A stretch of 64,000 bases of DNA from Chryseobacterium sp. StRB126 (GTDB lineage Bacteria; Bacteroidota; Bacteroidia; Flavobacteriales; Weeksellaceae). A program made the position numbers and the translations under genes. Below the pieces are notes generated by a model that was not told where the DNA came from, did not search any database, and saw only the letters and a program-made list of their open reading frames with translations. Location of the stretch: assembly GCF_000829375.1 (NCBI RefSeq), contig NZ_AP014624.1:186001-250000 (forward strand), in the 5' to 3' direction. Positions 1 to 9,388 of the stretch are shown piece after piece (position 1 is the stretch's first letter; each line of letters opens with the position of its first letter).

Positions 1-69
1 TGGGATGCTCCAAATACAGAATATACTATTTACCACAAGGGTGAAAATATGTTTAAAGAGTATTTATGA
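1..69 (+). CDS. C-terminal end of an unidentified protein (partial)
   Basis: An open frame enters from the left edge and runs 22 codons to a TGA at 67-69, ending in FKEYL. The fragment is too short to name a family. Terminator-like hairpins downstream on the same strand fit a gene ending here. It could also be a chance open frame. Confidence 0.35.
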   Translation, partial: WDAPNTEYTIYHKGENMFKEYL

Positions 70-117
70 GTTTACAATTAATGATCCTAAAAATTTTATA
101 AAGGCATTTTCCCCCGC

Positions 118-289
118 GGCTCAAAGTCCGGAGACTTTGAGCCAATAAATAAAAGCAATTCTATAAACGTTCTCCAAAGTTGGGAAACTTCGGGAGCAGG
201 GTTCTTTGACGAAAGTGATGCTTGTATCACCTTTTCTCAAAGCGTATAAAGGGTTCAATACAAACAGAATATTTTTACTGATAGAATGA
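118..289 (+). repeat. Structured intergenic segment, candidate dispersed repeat
   Basis: Three inverted repeats follow each other. The first is a perfect 11-bp stem at 118-128/133-143 (GGCTCAAAGTC, loop CGGA). The second is an imperfect stem at 172-196. The third is a near-perfect stem of about 16 bp at 204-242 (CTTTGACGAAA pairing with TTTTCTCAAAG). A 40-codon frame from 167 to TGA at 287 has no good start but contains the string KVMLVSPFLKAYKG. I recall similar spurious peptides from Chryseobacterium intergenic repeats, but cannot verify this here. It could be a repeat element, a structured 3-prime UTR or a small RNA. Apart from this and the two following hairpins, nothing else is seen in 70-381. 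Confidence 0.4.
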
Positions 290-290
290 C

Positions 291-322
291 AAATGACTGC
301 CTTATTTTTAAGGCAGTCATTT
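291..322 (+). terminator. Intrinsic terminator hairpin
   Basis: A perfect 14-bp stem (AAATGACTGCCTTA and its complement) has a TTTT loop and is followed by TTATATAAA on the plus strand. It would end transcription arriving from the left edge. Confidence 0.6.
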
Positions 323-327
323 TATAT

Positions 328-350
328 AAAAACCACCGCAAAAGCAGTGG
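328..350 (-). terminator. Intrinsic terminator of the first susCD operon
   Basis: On the minus strand CCACTGC pairs with GCGGTGG across a TTTT loop (one G-T wobble), followed by a run of five T. It lies just downstream of the SusD-like stop codon. Confidence 0.65.
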
Positions 351-381
351 CTCAAAAAATCAAATCTAATATGGACTGTGA

Positions 382-1875
382 TTATAGATTGGGATTATTT
401 TCAATCTCTTTCAGTGGAATACTGAATAAATAATAAGGACTGTTCGGAACAAACGGAGTCTTGTTCGGAAGATCAAAAACAGTATGTCCTTTCCCATCAA
501 CGGTTTTGACAGTTCCGTTTGGGGTTGTTATCTGAACTTTGATTGGTTTTCCTTCCGCATCTGTAAACGGTTTTCTTTCCACAGTTCCCTGCGTTCTGAT
601 AATATCGGAAAGTGAGAATCCTTCTCCAAACAATTCTTTTCTTCTTTCAATTAAGATTTCCTTTACCACATCATTCTGTGCCAATGATCCTGTATAAGCA
701 TCAGCATTTCTGGCAGCTCTTAACTGATTTAAAATGGTTACCGCCTGAGCTGGGTTTCCGTTTCTTGCTTCAGATTCTGCTTCAATCAGGTACATTTCAG
801 CTGCTCTCATATACACAATATCTGCGATAAGTGTTGGCTTAAACTTGAACTTAGCATATCTCAGCAATCCTTCTCTTCCCGGAAGGCCATCCCATGAGAA
901 TAATTGAGATCTGATATCATTGGAATCAAACAGTTTTTTAAAATAAGGATCTGCCATAAAGCTGTAATAATAACTTCCCGATGAAGATACATCCAGATAA
1001 TGGAAAGCATAACTTGCATCTGACATCTCCTGGGTTTGTGCATGTCCCCAAATCCACTCTCCATTATTAATGTCATTGAATCCTTCTTTATACTTTTCCG
1101 GAGTCATCAATGCAAAATTTTCTCTTGCTGTTTTTGCCGCTGCTGCAGCCTTACTCCATTCTCCGGTATTCAGATATACTCTTGCAAGGATACCGTTCAC
1201 TACATTGCGGTTAATCTTATCCTTGTTATTTCTTGTATAATTCTTCAATAGGTTATCCGCATCTGTAAGGTCACTTTTAATTAAAGTATAAACATCCTCC
1301 AGGCTGGATTTTTTCTTTGCAACACTACTTGTTGTGGAAGGTTCCGTATAAATGGGAGCCACCAATGCCGACTTGTCTTTAAGGTAACTGAATTGATAAA
1401 AGCTGGCAATATTCAGATAACAGAAAGCACGTAATGCTTTTGCCTGACCTTTTACCTGGTCTTTTTTTGCCTGCGTTCCCTCTGTAGCATCAATTTTAGC
1501 AATAACATTATTCATATTATTGATGGTGGAATACAACATTGTCCAGATAAATAATGGACGGCCTACTGTATTGTTCACCATTTCCGTAAAATCATAAGTA
1601 GATGAGAAACCATATTTATTGGTTAATACCGCTACATCACTTCCCATGGCATCACTGGCTCTTAAAACAGTTGAATATCCGATGTTCGCAAAAGTCGTTC
1701 CATCATTATTGAATTTTGCCCAGGTTCCGTTGATAACCGTTTCTGCACTTTCAGCCGTTTTGAAAACTTCTACACTGTTGGCCTGATCTGTAGGAGCGGT
1801 ATCCATTTCACTTTCACAACTTGAAAGTGACCATAATCCTAGTAAAGCAAAAGATAAATATTTTAAATTTTTCAT
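382..1875 (-). CDS. SusD/RagB-family nutrient-binding outer-membrane lipoprotein
   Basis: This is an outer-membrane substrate-binding lipoprotein that caps its partner SusC-type transporter. The N-terminus has a lipoprotein signal ending LSSC, with Cys20 as the lipidated residue. The body is alpha-helical with the family's C-terminal signature (RRKELFGEGFSLSDI, near residue 415), and 497 aa is a normal length. The stop is followed by a minus-strand terminator at 328-350. It sits 17 bases downstream of a SusC-like gene, so the two form a classic susCD pair. No glycosidase, peptidase or sulfatase flanks the pair, so the substrate (glycan, peptide or other) cannot be named. Confidence 0.93.
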   Translation of the reverse strand: MKNLKYLSFALLGLWSLSSCESEMDTAPTDQANSVEVFKTAESAETVINGTWAKFNNDGTTFANIGYSTVLRASDAMGSDVAVLTNKYGFSSTYDFTEMVNNTVGRPLFIWTMLYSTINNMNNVIAKIDATEGTQAKKDQVKGQAKALRAFCYLNIASFYQFSYLKDKSALVAPIYTEPSTTSSVAKKKSSLEDVYTLIKSDLTDADNLLKNYTRNNKDKINRNVVNGILARVYLNTGEWSKAAAAAKTARENFALMTPEKYKEGFNDINNGEWIWGHAQTQEMSDASYAFHYLDVSSSGSYYYSFMADPYFKKLFDSNDIRSQLFSWDGLPGREGLLRYAKFKFKPTLIADIVYMRAAEMYLIEAESEARNGNPAQAVTILNQLRAARNADAYTGSLAQNDVVKEILIERRKELFGEGFSLSDIIRTQGTVERKPFTDAEGKPIKVQITTPNGTVKTVDGKGHTVFDLPNKTPFVPNSPYYLFSIPLKEIENNPNL

Positions 1876-1892
1876 TGTTCAAATTTTAAAAG

Positions 1893-4829
1893 TTAGAATG
1901 TTGCCTGAAGACCAAAAGTAATGGTTCTCATCGCCGGATATCTGTAATACGTTGTTCCGTCCAGCGCCTGCTCAGGATCCATTCCTTTATGTTTATAGAA
2001 AGTCAGAAGGTTTTCCGCCTGCACATAAATTCTGAATTTCTTTAACCCAATAGTTTCAAAATAATCCGATGGCAGTGTATATCCTAAACTTACATTTTTA
2101 AGTCTCGCATAGGTTCCTGAATAAAGGAATCTTGTAGACTGCGAAGTCCAGTTATTCGTTTTCGTGCTTAAAGCAGGAACATCTGTATAAGGATTTTCCG
2201 GAGTCCATCTGTTTAGCATTTCTGTACCCCAAGCACGTCCACCTAAGTTTCCGCTATGTAGAATGGAAGCATAATCTGTATCCAGAATCTTTCCGCCTAT
2301 TTTAAACGTTAGTAAGGCTGAAAAATCAAAGTTTTTATAATTGACACTTGTACTCACTCCCCCTGTTAATTTAGGTAAAGCAGAACCTTGTAAAATCTTC
2401 GTAGCCTTAGCATATTCTGAAGTGGTTCCTTCTACCAGATTTCCGTTAGCATCCTTCGTAATTGTTTTCCACAATGGCTTTCCGTTACTTGGGTCTACCC
2501 CAGCCCATTCCTGAAGGTAAAAATCATATACAGAACCTCCTAAGTTTAACTGTTTAGTTGTTCCTACAACAAGTGGCCCTCCAGGTAATTTTGTAATTTT
2601 ATTATTTAAAGTACTCAGGTTAATGTCAACATTCCACTGGAAATCACTCGTTTTAATAGGCGTTGTGAACAATGAAAATTCAAAACCTGTATTCTTTATG
2701 GTTCCAACGTTAGCTGGATAATCACTAATCCCTAAAGATGGTGCTACTGGCACATTAAACAGGAGATCTTTACTTTGTCTTTCAAAATACTCCACGTTAC
2801 CTTTAATTCTGTTATTAAGAATCGCAAACTCCAAACCTACATTCAGGTTAAGGTTAGTTTCCCACTTTAGATTAGGAGTTCCCACTTTTTCCAGAGTTGT
2901 TCCAGGTTCACCGGCAAGAGGAAAGTTTTTATATAATTCCTGATAGGCATAATACAGTGCTGAACCATTTGGTTTCTGTAATTTATCATTCCCCTGACCT
3001 CCGTAACTTGCACGTAATGTCAACAGATTGAAGAAATCCAGATTTCTGATAAATTCTTCGCTTGAAAGCTTCCACGATCCTCCTACAGACCAGAACGTAC
3101 CCCATCTGTTTTCATTTGCAAATCTTGAAGAACTGTCTGCTCTTGTTGATGCAGATAAGAAATATTTATTGTCAAAATCATACTCAACCTTTCCAAGGAA
3201 ACTTAATAAACTTAATTTATCACTTTTACCTCCAAAACTTACTAATAGAGAGGCTGCATCAGGCTCATAATAGTTAGGCAATGAAAAGCCTTGTCTGCTA
3301 CCGGAAATGATCTGGTAATCATATTTATAAAATTCATGACCCCCCAATACATTAATATGGTGTTTTCCAAATCTCTTATCGTAAGTTAAAATATTACTGG
3401 TGGTATAAGAAAGGGTTCTGCTATTGGATTTTGATACAGAACCACCTGTCTCTTTTCCTTGGCCAAGAACCGGATTTGTATAATAATGTTCATTATAGCT
3501 AACTAAATCAACAGAAAAGCTTGATCTAAACTTCAGTTCCGGAAGGAATGTCAATTCTATAAACCCTTTTCCTGAAAAGTTATCAATCTTATTTTCATTT
3601 TTATCCAATGGTAAGCTTGCTGCCTGATTTTGATTCTGAAGTGCTGCAGTAGGTCTGTATTTTCCAAAATCATAAACCTTGTTTCCTTCAGCATCCAAGA
3701 CATAAGAACCATCAGGATTTCTTTCATAATAAGGATAGAAAGACGGAACTACTCTTGCTGCCTGAATAATATTACTTGATTTAGAATCCGAAGAAGTTGG
3801 AGCCTGCTGAATACTGTTGGTATAACTTAAATTAACCCCAACATTCAGCCAGCTTTTAACCTCAGAATTAAGCTTTAATCTTGTATTATATCTTTTAAAT
3901 CCCGATTCAATCGCCATTCCTTTATCATCCAGATATCCTAATGAAAAGAAATAGTTACTTTTTTCACTTCCCCCACTAATGTCCAGATCTACCTGATTTC
4001 TGGAAGCCACTCTCTGTAGAATATCTCTCCAGTCATCATTCCATAAAGCTTTTGCTCCAGGTAATAATTTTCCGTCAGTTCCTACAGGTTTTGGATAATT
4101 AGCTCCATAAGGATTAACTCCTAAATTAGAAATAATATTGTCTGTTGCCATTTGACCTGCCTGTTGCGCAGATATTGAACCTGATTGATATCCGTTTCTC
4201 ATGGCTTCCCAATACAATTGGAAATACTGGTCTGTGTTAACCTTCTCGTAATCTTTTACTGCTCTGCCTGAGAATCCCTGACTGATATTTAGATTTACTC
4301 TGGCTTCCCCTTTTTTACCTGACTTTGTGGTAATGATAATAATACCGTTCGCTCCTCTTGAACCATATAAAGCACTTGCTGTAGCATCTTTCAGAACACT
4401 GATCGATTCTATATCGTTAGGGCTGATTGCATTGATATTTCCATCAAAAGGAATTCCATCCACAACATATAAAGGCTCACTGGAAGCACTTACCGAACCT
4501 ACTCCTCTGATCCTGATCGTAGAAGTTGCCCCAGGCTGTCCTGAAGCACCAGTAACCTGAATTCCGGGTACCTGACCTTCCAATGCTTTCGTTACATTGG
4601 TGACAGGCCTGTAATTGATTTTATCGCTGGAAATAGTGGCCACTGAACCGGTATAGCTATTTCTTTTTGCCTTACCATAGGCAACCACAACTACTTCATC
4701 AATTTCCTTTTCTTTAAGTGTATCTTTTTTCGGTTTGGAATTCTGTGCACTTACACTTACAATTCCCAGGAAAAATACTGCAACTGGCGGAATCCAAACT
4801 TTAGAGTTAAATATATTTTTATTAATCAT
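1893..4829 (-). CDS. SusC/RagA-family TonB-dependent outer-membrane transporter
   Basis: This is an outer-membrane beta-barrel importer energised by TonB. After a signal peptide ending VSAQ comes EIDEVVVVAYG, then the plug domain (roughly 45-190, with the SusC signature LYVVDGIPF and SALYGSRGANG), and a barrel ending in the aromatic residue of LQATF. It lacks the N-terminal carboxypeptidase-regulatory-like domain that many SusC proteins carry. An upstream TTG at 4833-4835 is open in frame, but ATG at 4827-4829 fits better and gives 978 aa. A good Bacteroidota promoter lies at 5026-5056 and the SusD partner follows. The substrate is unknown. Confidence 0.94.
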   Translation of the reverse strand: MINKNIFNSKVWIPPVAVFFLGIVSVSAQNSKPKKDTLKEKEIDEVVVVAYGKAKRNSYTGSVATISSDKINYRPVTNVTKALEGQVPGIQVTGASGQPGATSTIRIRGVGSVSASSEPLYVVDGIPFDGNINAISPNDIESISVLKDATASALYGSRGANGIIIITTKSGKKGEARVNLNISQGFSGRAVKDYEKVNTDQYFQLYWEAMRNGYQSGSISAQQAGQMATDNIISNLGVNPYGANYPKPVGTDGKLLPGAKALWNDDWRDILQRVASRNQVDLDISGGSEKSNYFFSLGYLDDKGMAIESGFKRYNTRLKLNSEVKSWLNVGVNLSYTNSIQQAPTSSDSKSSNIIQAARVVPSFYPYYERNPDGSYVLDAEGNKVYDFGKYRPTAALQNQNQAASLPLDKNENKIDNFSGKGFIELTFLPELKFRSSFSVDLVSYNEHYYTNPVLGQGKETGGSVSKSNSRTLSYTTSNILTYDKRFGKHHINVLGGHEFYKYDYQIISGSRQGFSLPNYYEPDAASLLVSFGGKSDKLSLLSFLGKVEYDFDNKYFLSASTRADSSSRFANENRWGTFWSVGGSWKLSSEEFIRNLDFFNLLTLRASYGGQGNDKLQKPNGSALYYAYQELYKNFPLAGEPGTTLEKVGTPNLKWETNLNLNVGLEFAILNNRIKGNVEYFERQSKDLLFNVPVAPSLGISDYPANVGTIKNTGFEFSLFTTPIKTSDFQWNVDINLSTLNNKITKLPGGPLVVGTTKQLNLGGSVYDFYLQEWAGVDPSNGKPLWKTITKDANGNLVEGTTSEYAKATKILQGSALPKLTGGVSTSVNYKNFDFSALLTFKIGGKILDTDYASILHSGNLGGRAWGTEMLNRWTPENPYTDVPALSTKTNNWTSQSTRFLYSGTYARLKNVSLGYTLPSDYFETIGLKKFRIYVQAENLLTFYKHKGMDPEQALDGTTYYRYPAMRTITFGLQATF

Positions 4830-4861
4830 AATCAATTTTGTTTACCATATATTAAAATTTA

Positions 4862-4889
4862 GCCCTTTGCCGAAAAGTCAGCAAAGGGC
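4862..4889 (-). other. Hairpin in the susC 5-prime leader
   Basis: Perfect 9-bp arms GCCCTTTGC and GCAAAGGGC are separated by 10 bases, between the proposed promoter (5026-5056) and the SusC start (4829). The transcribed leader would be about 190 bases. No strong T-run follows on the minus strand, so it is not a clear terminator. A regulatory or stabilising role is possible. Confidence 0.5.
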
Positions 4890-5025
4890 ATCGATAAATA
4901 CGATAAACCAAATGCTTATTTTTCCTTTAAAGGCTGAATGTAACACCTTACACAATGCAGGTTGTTAAGATATCTTAGGGTCAGTTCCCTCCATCTTTCT
5001 TTATAAGCCGATCGAAATATGGTTG

Positions 5026-5056
5026 CAAAGCTATAAACTTTTAGTCTATAAAACAA
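5026..5056 (-). promoter_or_regulatory. Bacteroidota sigma-ABfr-type promoter for susCD
   Basis: On the minus strand the -7 element is TAGCTTTG (5026-5033), matching TAnnTTTG exactly. A TTG -33 element (5054-5056) lies 20 bases upstream. Transcription would start near 5020. The rest of the gap to aroQ (5057-5253) is AT-rich, with no gene or clear element seen. Confidence 0.65.
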
Positions 5057-5253
5057 GTAGACTTATCATTTTTTCATGATAATTTTTCTAAAATTAACAT
5101 AAGTTTTTATTAAAAGCCATTACAAAAAGGGCTTTCATCAATTATCATTTTAACAAACATGACAAATATCATTATTAATAATTCAATAAAGAAAAGCAGT
5201 GAATTGACAGAAGTTTTTGATTTTTAATCGAAAAAACTTTTTAATTTTATAGA

Positions 5254-5661
5254 ATGAAAGTTTTGATTATAAATGGACCTAACCTTAATCTCTTAGGTAC
5301 CCGCGAACCTGAAATCTATGGAACTGTTTCTATGGAAACCTATCTGGACAACTTAAAATCTGAGTTTCGTGCTCATGAATTAAGTTATTACCAATCCAAT
5401 ATTGAAGGAGAGCTTATCAACAGGCTTCAACAGGATGATTTTGACGCAGTGGTGATTAACCCCGGAGCGTTCACCCATTACTCCTACGCTATCGCTGACT
5501 GTTTAAAGAACATCAGAAAACCTAAAGTAGAAGTTCATATCAGTAATATTTACAAAAGAGAAGAATTCAGACAAAAATCTGTTACTGCCGCCAATACCGA
5601 TGCCGTTTTATCCGGTTTTGGAATGGAAGGATACAGATTAGCTATCCTTAGTTTAAAATAA
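5254..5661 (+). CDS. aroQ: Type II 3-dehydroquinate dehydratase
   Basis: It catalyses trans-dehydration of 3-dehydroquinate to 3-dehydroshikimate, step three of the shikimate pathway, in the cytoplasm as a dodecamer. The N-terminal signature NGPNLNLLGTREPEIYG holds Arg17 and the catalytic Tyr22. NPGAFTHYS (substrate-binding Asn and second loop) and EVHISN (catalytic His) follow in the expected order. The length of 135 aa is slightly short of the usual 140-150, but all motifs are present. It is a single gene flanked by divergent susCD and convergent pckA, with a shared terminator at 5737-5761. Confidence 0.95.
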   Translation: MKVLIINGPNLNLLGTREPEIYGTVSMETYLDNLKSEFRAHELSYYQSNIEGELINRLQQDDFDAVVINPGAFTHYSYAIADCLKNIRKPKVEVHISNIYKREEFRQKSVTAANTDAVLSGFGMEGYRLAILSLK

Positions 5662-5672
5662 ATTCCTACAAA

Positions 5673-5724
5673 TTTCACAGATGACACAAATTTTTCATTT
5701 GTGAAATTTGTGCTATCTGTGGGA
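5673..5724. repeat. Imperfect inverted repeat after aroQ
   Basis: Arms at 5676-5693 and 5704-5721 (CACAGATGACACAAATTT against the complement of AAATTTGTGCTATCTGTG) match except at two adjacent positions. It lies directly after the aroQ stop and before the shared terminator. It resembles short palindromic intergenic repeats; copy number elsewhere is unknown. Confidence 0.45.
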
Positions 5725-5736
5725 AATACAAATAAA

Positions 5737-5761
5737 AAAGCCTCATCAATGATGAGGCTTT
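5737..5761. terminator. Bidirectional terminator between aroQ and pckA
   Basis: An 11-bp stem (AAAGCCTCATC with GATGAGGCTTT) has a 3-base loop. It is flanked by an A-run on the left and T-rich sequence on the right, so it can stop transcription from both convergent genes. Confidence 0.8.
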
Positions 5762-5780
5762 CTATTTATATAATATCTGA

Positions 5781-7397
5781 TTAGATAGTTTGTTCCTGTA
5801 ATTGAGGCCCGGAAGAGATCAATCTCTTACCTTCTTCAGTATTACAATACTGCTCAAAGTTCTTGATATATCTTGCAGCAAGATCTTTTGCTTTTTCTTC
5901 CCATTCTGAAGCATTTTCATACGTATCTCTAGGATCTAGGATCCCTTTAGAAACATTTGGAAGTTCAGCAGGAATTTCAAGGTTCATGATTGGAACCTGA
6001 ACTCTAGGAGCGTTATCAATAGAACCATCAATGATTGCATCAATAATAGCTCTTGTATCTTTTAGAGAAATTCTCTTACCAGTACCATTCCAACCTGTGT
6101 TGACTAAATATGCTTTAGCTCCGTGTTCTTTCATTTTTCCGATCAATGTTTTAGAGTACATTGTTGGATGTAATGTAAGGAACGCTTCACCAAATGCCGG
6201 AGAGAAAGATGGCTGAGGCTCAGTAATTCCTCTTTCAGTTCCTGCTAATTTAGAGGTATATCCGCAAAGGAAATGGTATTGAGCCTGATCTTCATTCAGG
6301 ATAGAAACCGGAGGAAGTACTCCGAATGCATCTGCTGAAAGATAAACGATCTTCTTCGCATGCCCAGCCTTAGATGGCAATACAATCTTATTGATATGAT
6401 AGATTGGATAAGAAACTCTTGTATTTTCAGTGATAGATCCGTCAGTATAATCCGCTACTCCATCATGTACTACTACGTTTTCAAGAAGTGCATCTCTCTT
6501 GATTGCTCTGAATATATCCGGTTCTTTTTCTTCTGAAAGGTCAATTACTTTAGCGTAGCATCCACCTTCATAGTTGAATACTCCGTTGTTATCCCAACCA
6601 TGCTCATCATCACCGATAAGGTATCTTTTCGGATCTGCTGATAAAGTCGTTTTACCTGTTCCTGAAAGACCAAAGAATAAAGCGACATCCCCTTTTTCAC
6701 CTACATTAGCTGAACAGTGCATAGAAGCCATACCTTTTAATGGAAGATAATAGTTCATCATCGCGAACATCCCTTTCTTCATTTCACCTCCATACCAAGT
6801 ACCTCCGATGATCTGTAGTTTTTCAGTAAGGTTAAACATAACGAAGTTCTCAGAGTTCAATCCTTGAGCTTCCCAGTTAGGATTTGTTGTTTTAGAACCA
6901 TTGATTACTGTGAAATCTGGCTCTCCAAAGTTCTCAAGCTCAAAGTGAGAAGGACGGATAAACATATTCGTAACAAAATGTGCCTGCCACGCTACTTCCA
7001 TGATAAATCTTACCTTAAGTCTTGTATCTGCATTCGTTCCACAGAATGCATCTACAACATAAATTTTCTTAGCTTCTGAAAGCTGATTCATCACTAGTTC
7101 TTTACAAGACCCGAAAATCTCTGTTGTCGTTGGTAAATTTACTTTACCATCCCAGAAAATTGTATCTCTTGTAACATCATCCTGAACAATATATCTGTCT
7201 TTAGGTGAACGACCTGTGAAAATTCCTGTTTTTACTGATACCGCGCCCGATTCTGTAAGTTCCGCTTTCTCAAACCCCTGATTTTCAGGAGAAACTTCAG
7301 CCTGGTATAATTCTTCATAAGATGGATTACACACTACTTCATAGTTTCCTTTAATCCCTAATTTCTCTAAATCATGGATGATTTTAGTGTTTTTCAT
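5781..7397 (-). CDS. pckA: Phosphoenolpyruvate carboxykinase (ATP)
   Basis: It converts oxaloacetate and ATP to phosphoenolpyruvate and CO2, the entry step of gluconeogenesis, in the cytoplasm. Family signatures appear in order: [12 protein letters not shown] near the N-terminus, the substrate-site string GSKTTNP, the PCK-type P-loop GLSGTGKTT (about residues 245-253), and the metal-binding GDDEHGWD just after it. The length of 538 aa is normal for the ATP-dependent class. It appears monocistronic: a terminator lies downstream at 5737-5761, and a TATTTTTG -7-like string on the minus strand lies about 40 bases upstream of the ATG, without a clear -33 partner. Confidence 0.97.
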   Translation of the reverse strand: MKNTKIIHDLEKLGIKGNYEVVCNPSYEELYQAEVSPENQGFEKAELTESGAVSVKTGIFTGRSPKDRYIVQDDVTRDTIFWDGKVNLPTTTEIFGSCKELVMNQLSEAKKIYVVDAFCGTNADTRLKVRFIMEVAWQAHFVTNMFIRPSHFELENFGEPDFTVINGSKTTNPNWEAQGLNSENFVMFNLTEKLQIIGGTWYGGEMKKGMFAMMNYYLPLKGMASMHCSANVGEKGDVALFFGLSGTGKTTLSADPKRYLIGDDEHGWDNNGVFNYEGGCYAKVIDLSEEKEPDIFRAIKRDALLENVVVHDGVADYTDGSITENTRVSYPIYHINKIVLPSKAGHAKKIVYLSADAFGVLPPVSILNEDQAQYHFLCGYTSKLAGTERGITEPQPSFSPAFGEAFLTLHPTMYSKTLIGKMKEHGAKAYLVNTGWNGTGKRISLKDTRAIIDAIIDGSIDNAPRVQVPIMNLEIPAELPNVSKGILDPRDTYENASEWEEKAKDLAARYIKNFEQYCNTEEGKRLISSGPQLQEQTI

Positions 7398-7524
7398 TTT
7401 ACTTATATTTTCTATTTCTTTATTGACTTCAACAAAAATAATATTAATTATTTGTTAAAGGTGGTTTAAATATACTGATATAAGTCAGAATGACAAATAA
7501 AAAAACGGACGTGTAAAATACTGA

Positions 7525-8430
7525 TTATAAATTAATTAAATCAGCCCATTCAAAAATAGTAGTAAAACCTTTCTCCCAAAAATAGTCTTTAAAGCCCCCA
7601 AATTTGGCACTCATCACGAAATCTCCGCCCCAGGCACCTAAACTTTTGACAAATACAGGGCAGTCTGAAAATATTTTTTCTTTAACTGTAGGAATTTCAA
7701 TAAAATCGGAAATTTTACGCTCATGAATCATCATTAACTCAGAAAAATTTTCCAATTCATTGCATAATAAAATTTTCTTTGTGATATCTGAAAATTCATT
7801 AACCAATTCCTGAGACTTCTTTTTTGATTTATAAAGGTTGATTCCTTCCCGGCTATCTTGTTTCTGATTTAAATGAATAAAAATCAGTTCATTTTTAAAG
7901 GATGGATTAAAATCTACCCTCTCATATCTGATCTCCGGTTTGCTCTGAAAAAGAATTGCAGACTTTTCTTTGGCAACCGCAATATCATAACCGCTGCCTC
8001 CTAAACTGATTGTATTTAAGTAAAATGGATCAATATCCGACCATTCTGCAAGGTTGTTCATTAATGTAGAACTGCTTCCAAGGCCAAAATCAGCCGGAAA
8101 TTGAAGATTGGTTTTTAAATGGTAAGTAAAATCGTTTTTGAATTTTATAGCAGAAAGCTGCTGAACGTTCTTTAGTGTCTTGACAATAAATTCAGCGCTT
8201 GACGGAATATTGGTTTCCAGAATTTGCCATGTCTTATAATCAATGACAGCTTTTAACCAGGTTCTGTTTTGATGAAGGGCTTCCCAAAGAATTAAAGATT
8301 GGTTATCATCTTTTTCTTCAAAGAAAAGCTCTTGTCCTAGCTTGGTAGGTACCGCTAAGACAAGAGCTCCATCAATTGCGAAATATTCTGAAGTAAGCAT
8401 AAGCTTGCCCGGTGAAAATATCGCGCTCAT
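7525..8430 (-). CDS. GYDIA-family GHMP kinase
   Basis: This is a GHMP-superfamily small-molecule kinase of the type Bacteroidota genomes label GYDIA, named for the motif seen here in GGSGYDIAVAKEK. The ATP-binding motif GLGSSST lies near residues 117-122. The N-terminal SPGKLMLTSEYFAIDG resembles mevalonate and phosphomevalonate kinases. Its 301 aa length fits the superfamily. The substrate is not established; a mevalonate-pathway role is a reasonable inference because this group uses that pathway. It lies 12 bases downstream of fabD and is probably cotranscribed with it. Confidence 0.85.
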   Translation of the reverse strand: MSAIFSPGKLMLTSEYFAIDGALVLAVPTKLGQELFFEEKDDNQSLILWEALHQNRTWLKAVIDYKTWQILETNIPSSAEFIVKTLKNVQQLSAIKFKNDFTYHLKTNLQFPADFGLGSSSTLMNNLAEWSDIDPFYLNTISLGGSGYDIAVAKEKSAILFQSKPEIRYERVDFNPSFKNELIFIHLNQKQDSREGINLYKSKKKSQELVNEFSDITKKILLCNELENFSELMMIHERKISDFIEIPTVKEKIFSDCPVFVKSLGAWGGDFVMSAKFGGFKDYFWEKGFTTIFEWADLINL

Positions 8431-8442
8431 ATTTTTTATGAA

Positions 8443-9318
8443 TTAGATTGCAGAAGCAGAGTCTACAGATCCGTCAATTTTTTTAATTAATCCCTGAAGG
8501 GTTTTTCCTGGGCCTACTTCTATGAAATTAGATGCACCATCTTTAATCATATTCTGTACAGACTGAGTCCATTTTACAGGGCCTGTAAGCTGATCGATAA
8601 GATTTTGTTTAATCTCATCAGGATTCGTTACTGCTGTAGTAGTGATATTCTGATATACAGGAATAGTAGCTTTTCTGAATTTTGTATTTTCGATAGCAGC
8701 TGCTAATCTTTCCTGAGCCGGCTGCATCAATGGTGAATGGAAAGCTCCGTTTACCGGTAATAATAATGCTCTTTTTGCTCCAGCTTCTTTTAATTTCACA
8801 CAAGCTTCTTCTACTGCAGAAGTTTCTCCTGAAATTACCAATTGCCCCGGACAGTTATAGTTTGCCGGAACCACGATTCCATTGATCTGTGCACAGATTT
8901 CTTCAACTTTAGCATCTTCAAGACCTAAAATAGCTGCCATAGAACTTGGATTAGCATCACAAGCTTCCTGCATTGCCTTGGCTCTTTCAGAAACCAATTT
9001 CAAACCGTCATCAAAAGACAAAACGCCATTAGCGACCAATGCTGAGAACTCTCCTAAAGAGTGTCCTGCTACCATTTCAGCCCCAAGACCGTTTACTGCT
9101 TTTAATGCTGCTACTGAGTGTATAAAAATTGAAGGCTGGGTAACCTCTGTTTTCTTAAGATCCGCATCCGTTCCGTGAAACATAATGGAAAGAATATCGA
9201 AACCTAAAATTTCATTGGCAGATTCCATCAGATCTTTAATATCTTTTCTAGAATCATACAATTCTTTTCCCATTCCTACGAACTGAGAACCCTGCCCTGG
9301 AAATACAAGTGCTTTCAT
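8443..9318 (-). CDS. fabD: Malonyl-CoA:ACP transacylase
   Basis: It transfers the malonyl group from malonyl-CoA to acyl carrier protein for fatty-acid elongation in the cytoplasm. It opens with the typical VFPGQGSQFVGMG. The nucleophile is Ser87 in GHSLGE and the catalytic His194 is in GAFHSPLM. The length of 291 aa is slightly below the usual 305-310 but complete. It precedes the GHMP kinase gene by 12 bases. A candidate -7 element in the 70-base gap upstream suggests it may be transcribed separately from the LysM gene. It does not lie in a fab cluster here. Confidence 0.96.
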   Translation of the reverse strand: MKALVFPGQGSQFVGMGKELYDSRKDIKDLMESANEILGFDILSIMFHGTDADLKKTEVTQPSIFIHSVAALKAVNGLGAEMVAGHSLGEFSALVANGVLSFDDGLKLVSERAKAMQEACDANPSSMAAILGLEDAKVEEICAQINGIVVPANYNCPGQLVISGETSAVEEACVKLKEAGAKRALLLPVNGAFHSPLMQPAQERLAAAIENTKFRKATIPVYQNITTTAVTNPDEIKQNLIDQLTGPVKWTQSVQNMIKDGASNFIEVGPGKTLQGLIKKIDGSVDSASAI

Positions 9319-9338
9319 GTATTGAATTAAATATTATG

Positions 9339-9346
9339 CAAATATA
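9339..9346 (-). promoter_or_regulatory. Candidate -7 promoter element for fabD
   Basis: TATATTTG on the minus strand matches TAnnTTTG, about 20 bases upstream of the fabD ATG. No TTG is found at the expected -33 distance, so support is partial. Confidence 0.35.
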
Positions 9347-9388
9347 ACTATAATGTTAACAATATCCTTTTAAACAAAGATAAATCAT

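Noticed and set aside
4830..4835. TTG start two codons upstream of the first SusC ATG
   Set aside because: The ATG at 4829 is close and gives a normal signal peptide; the TTG adds only two residues.
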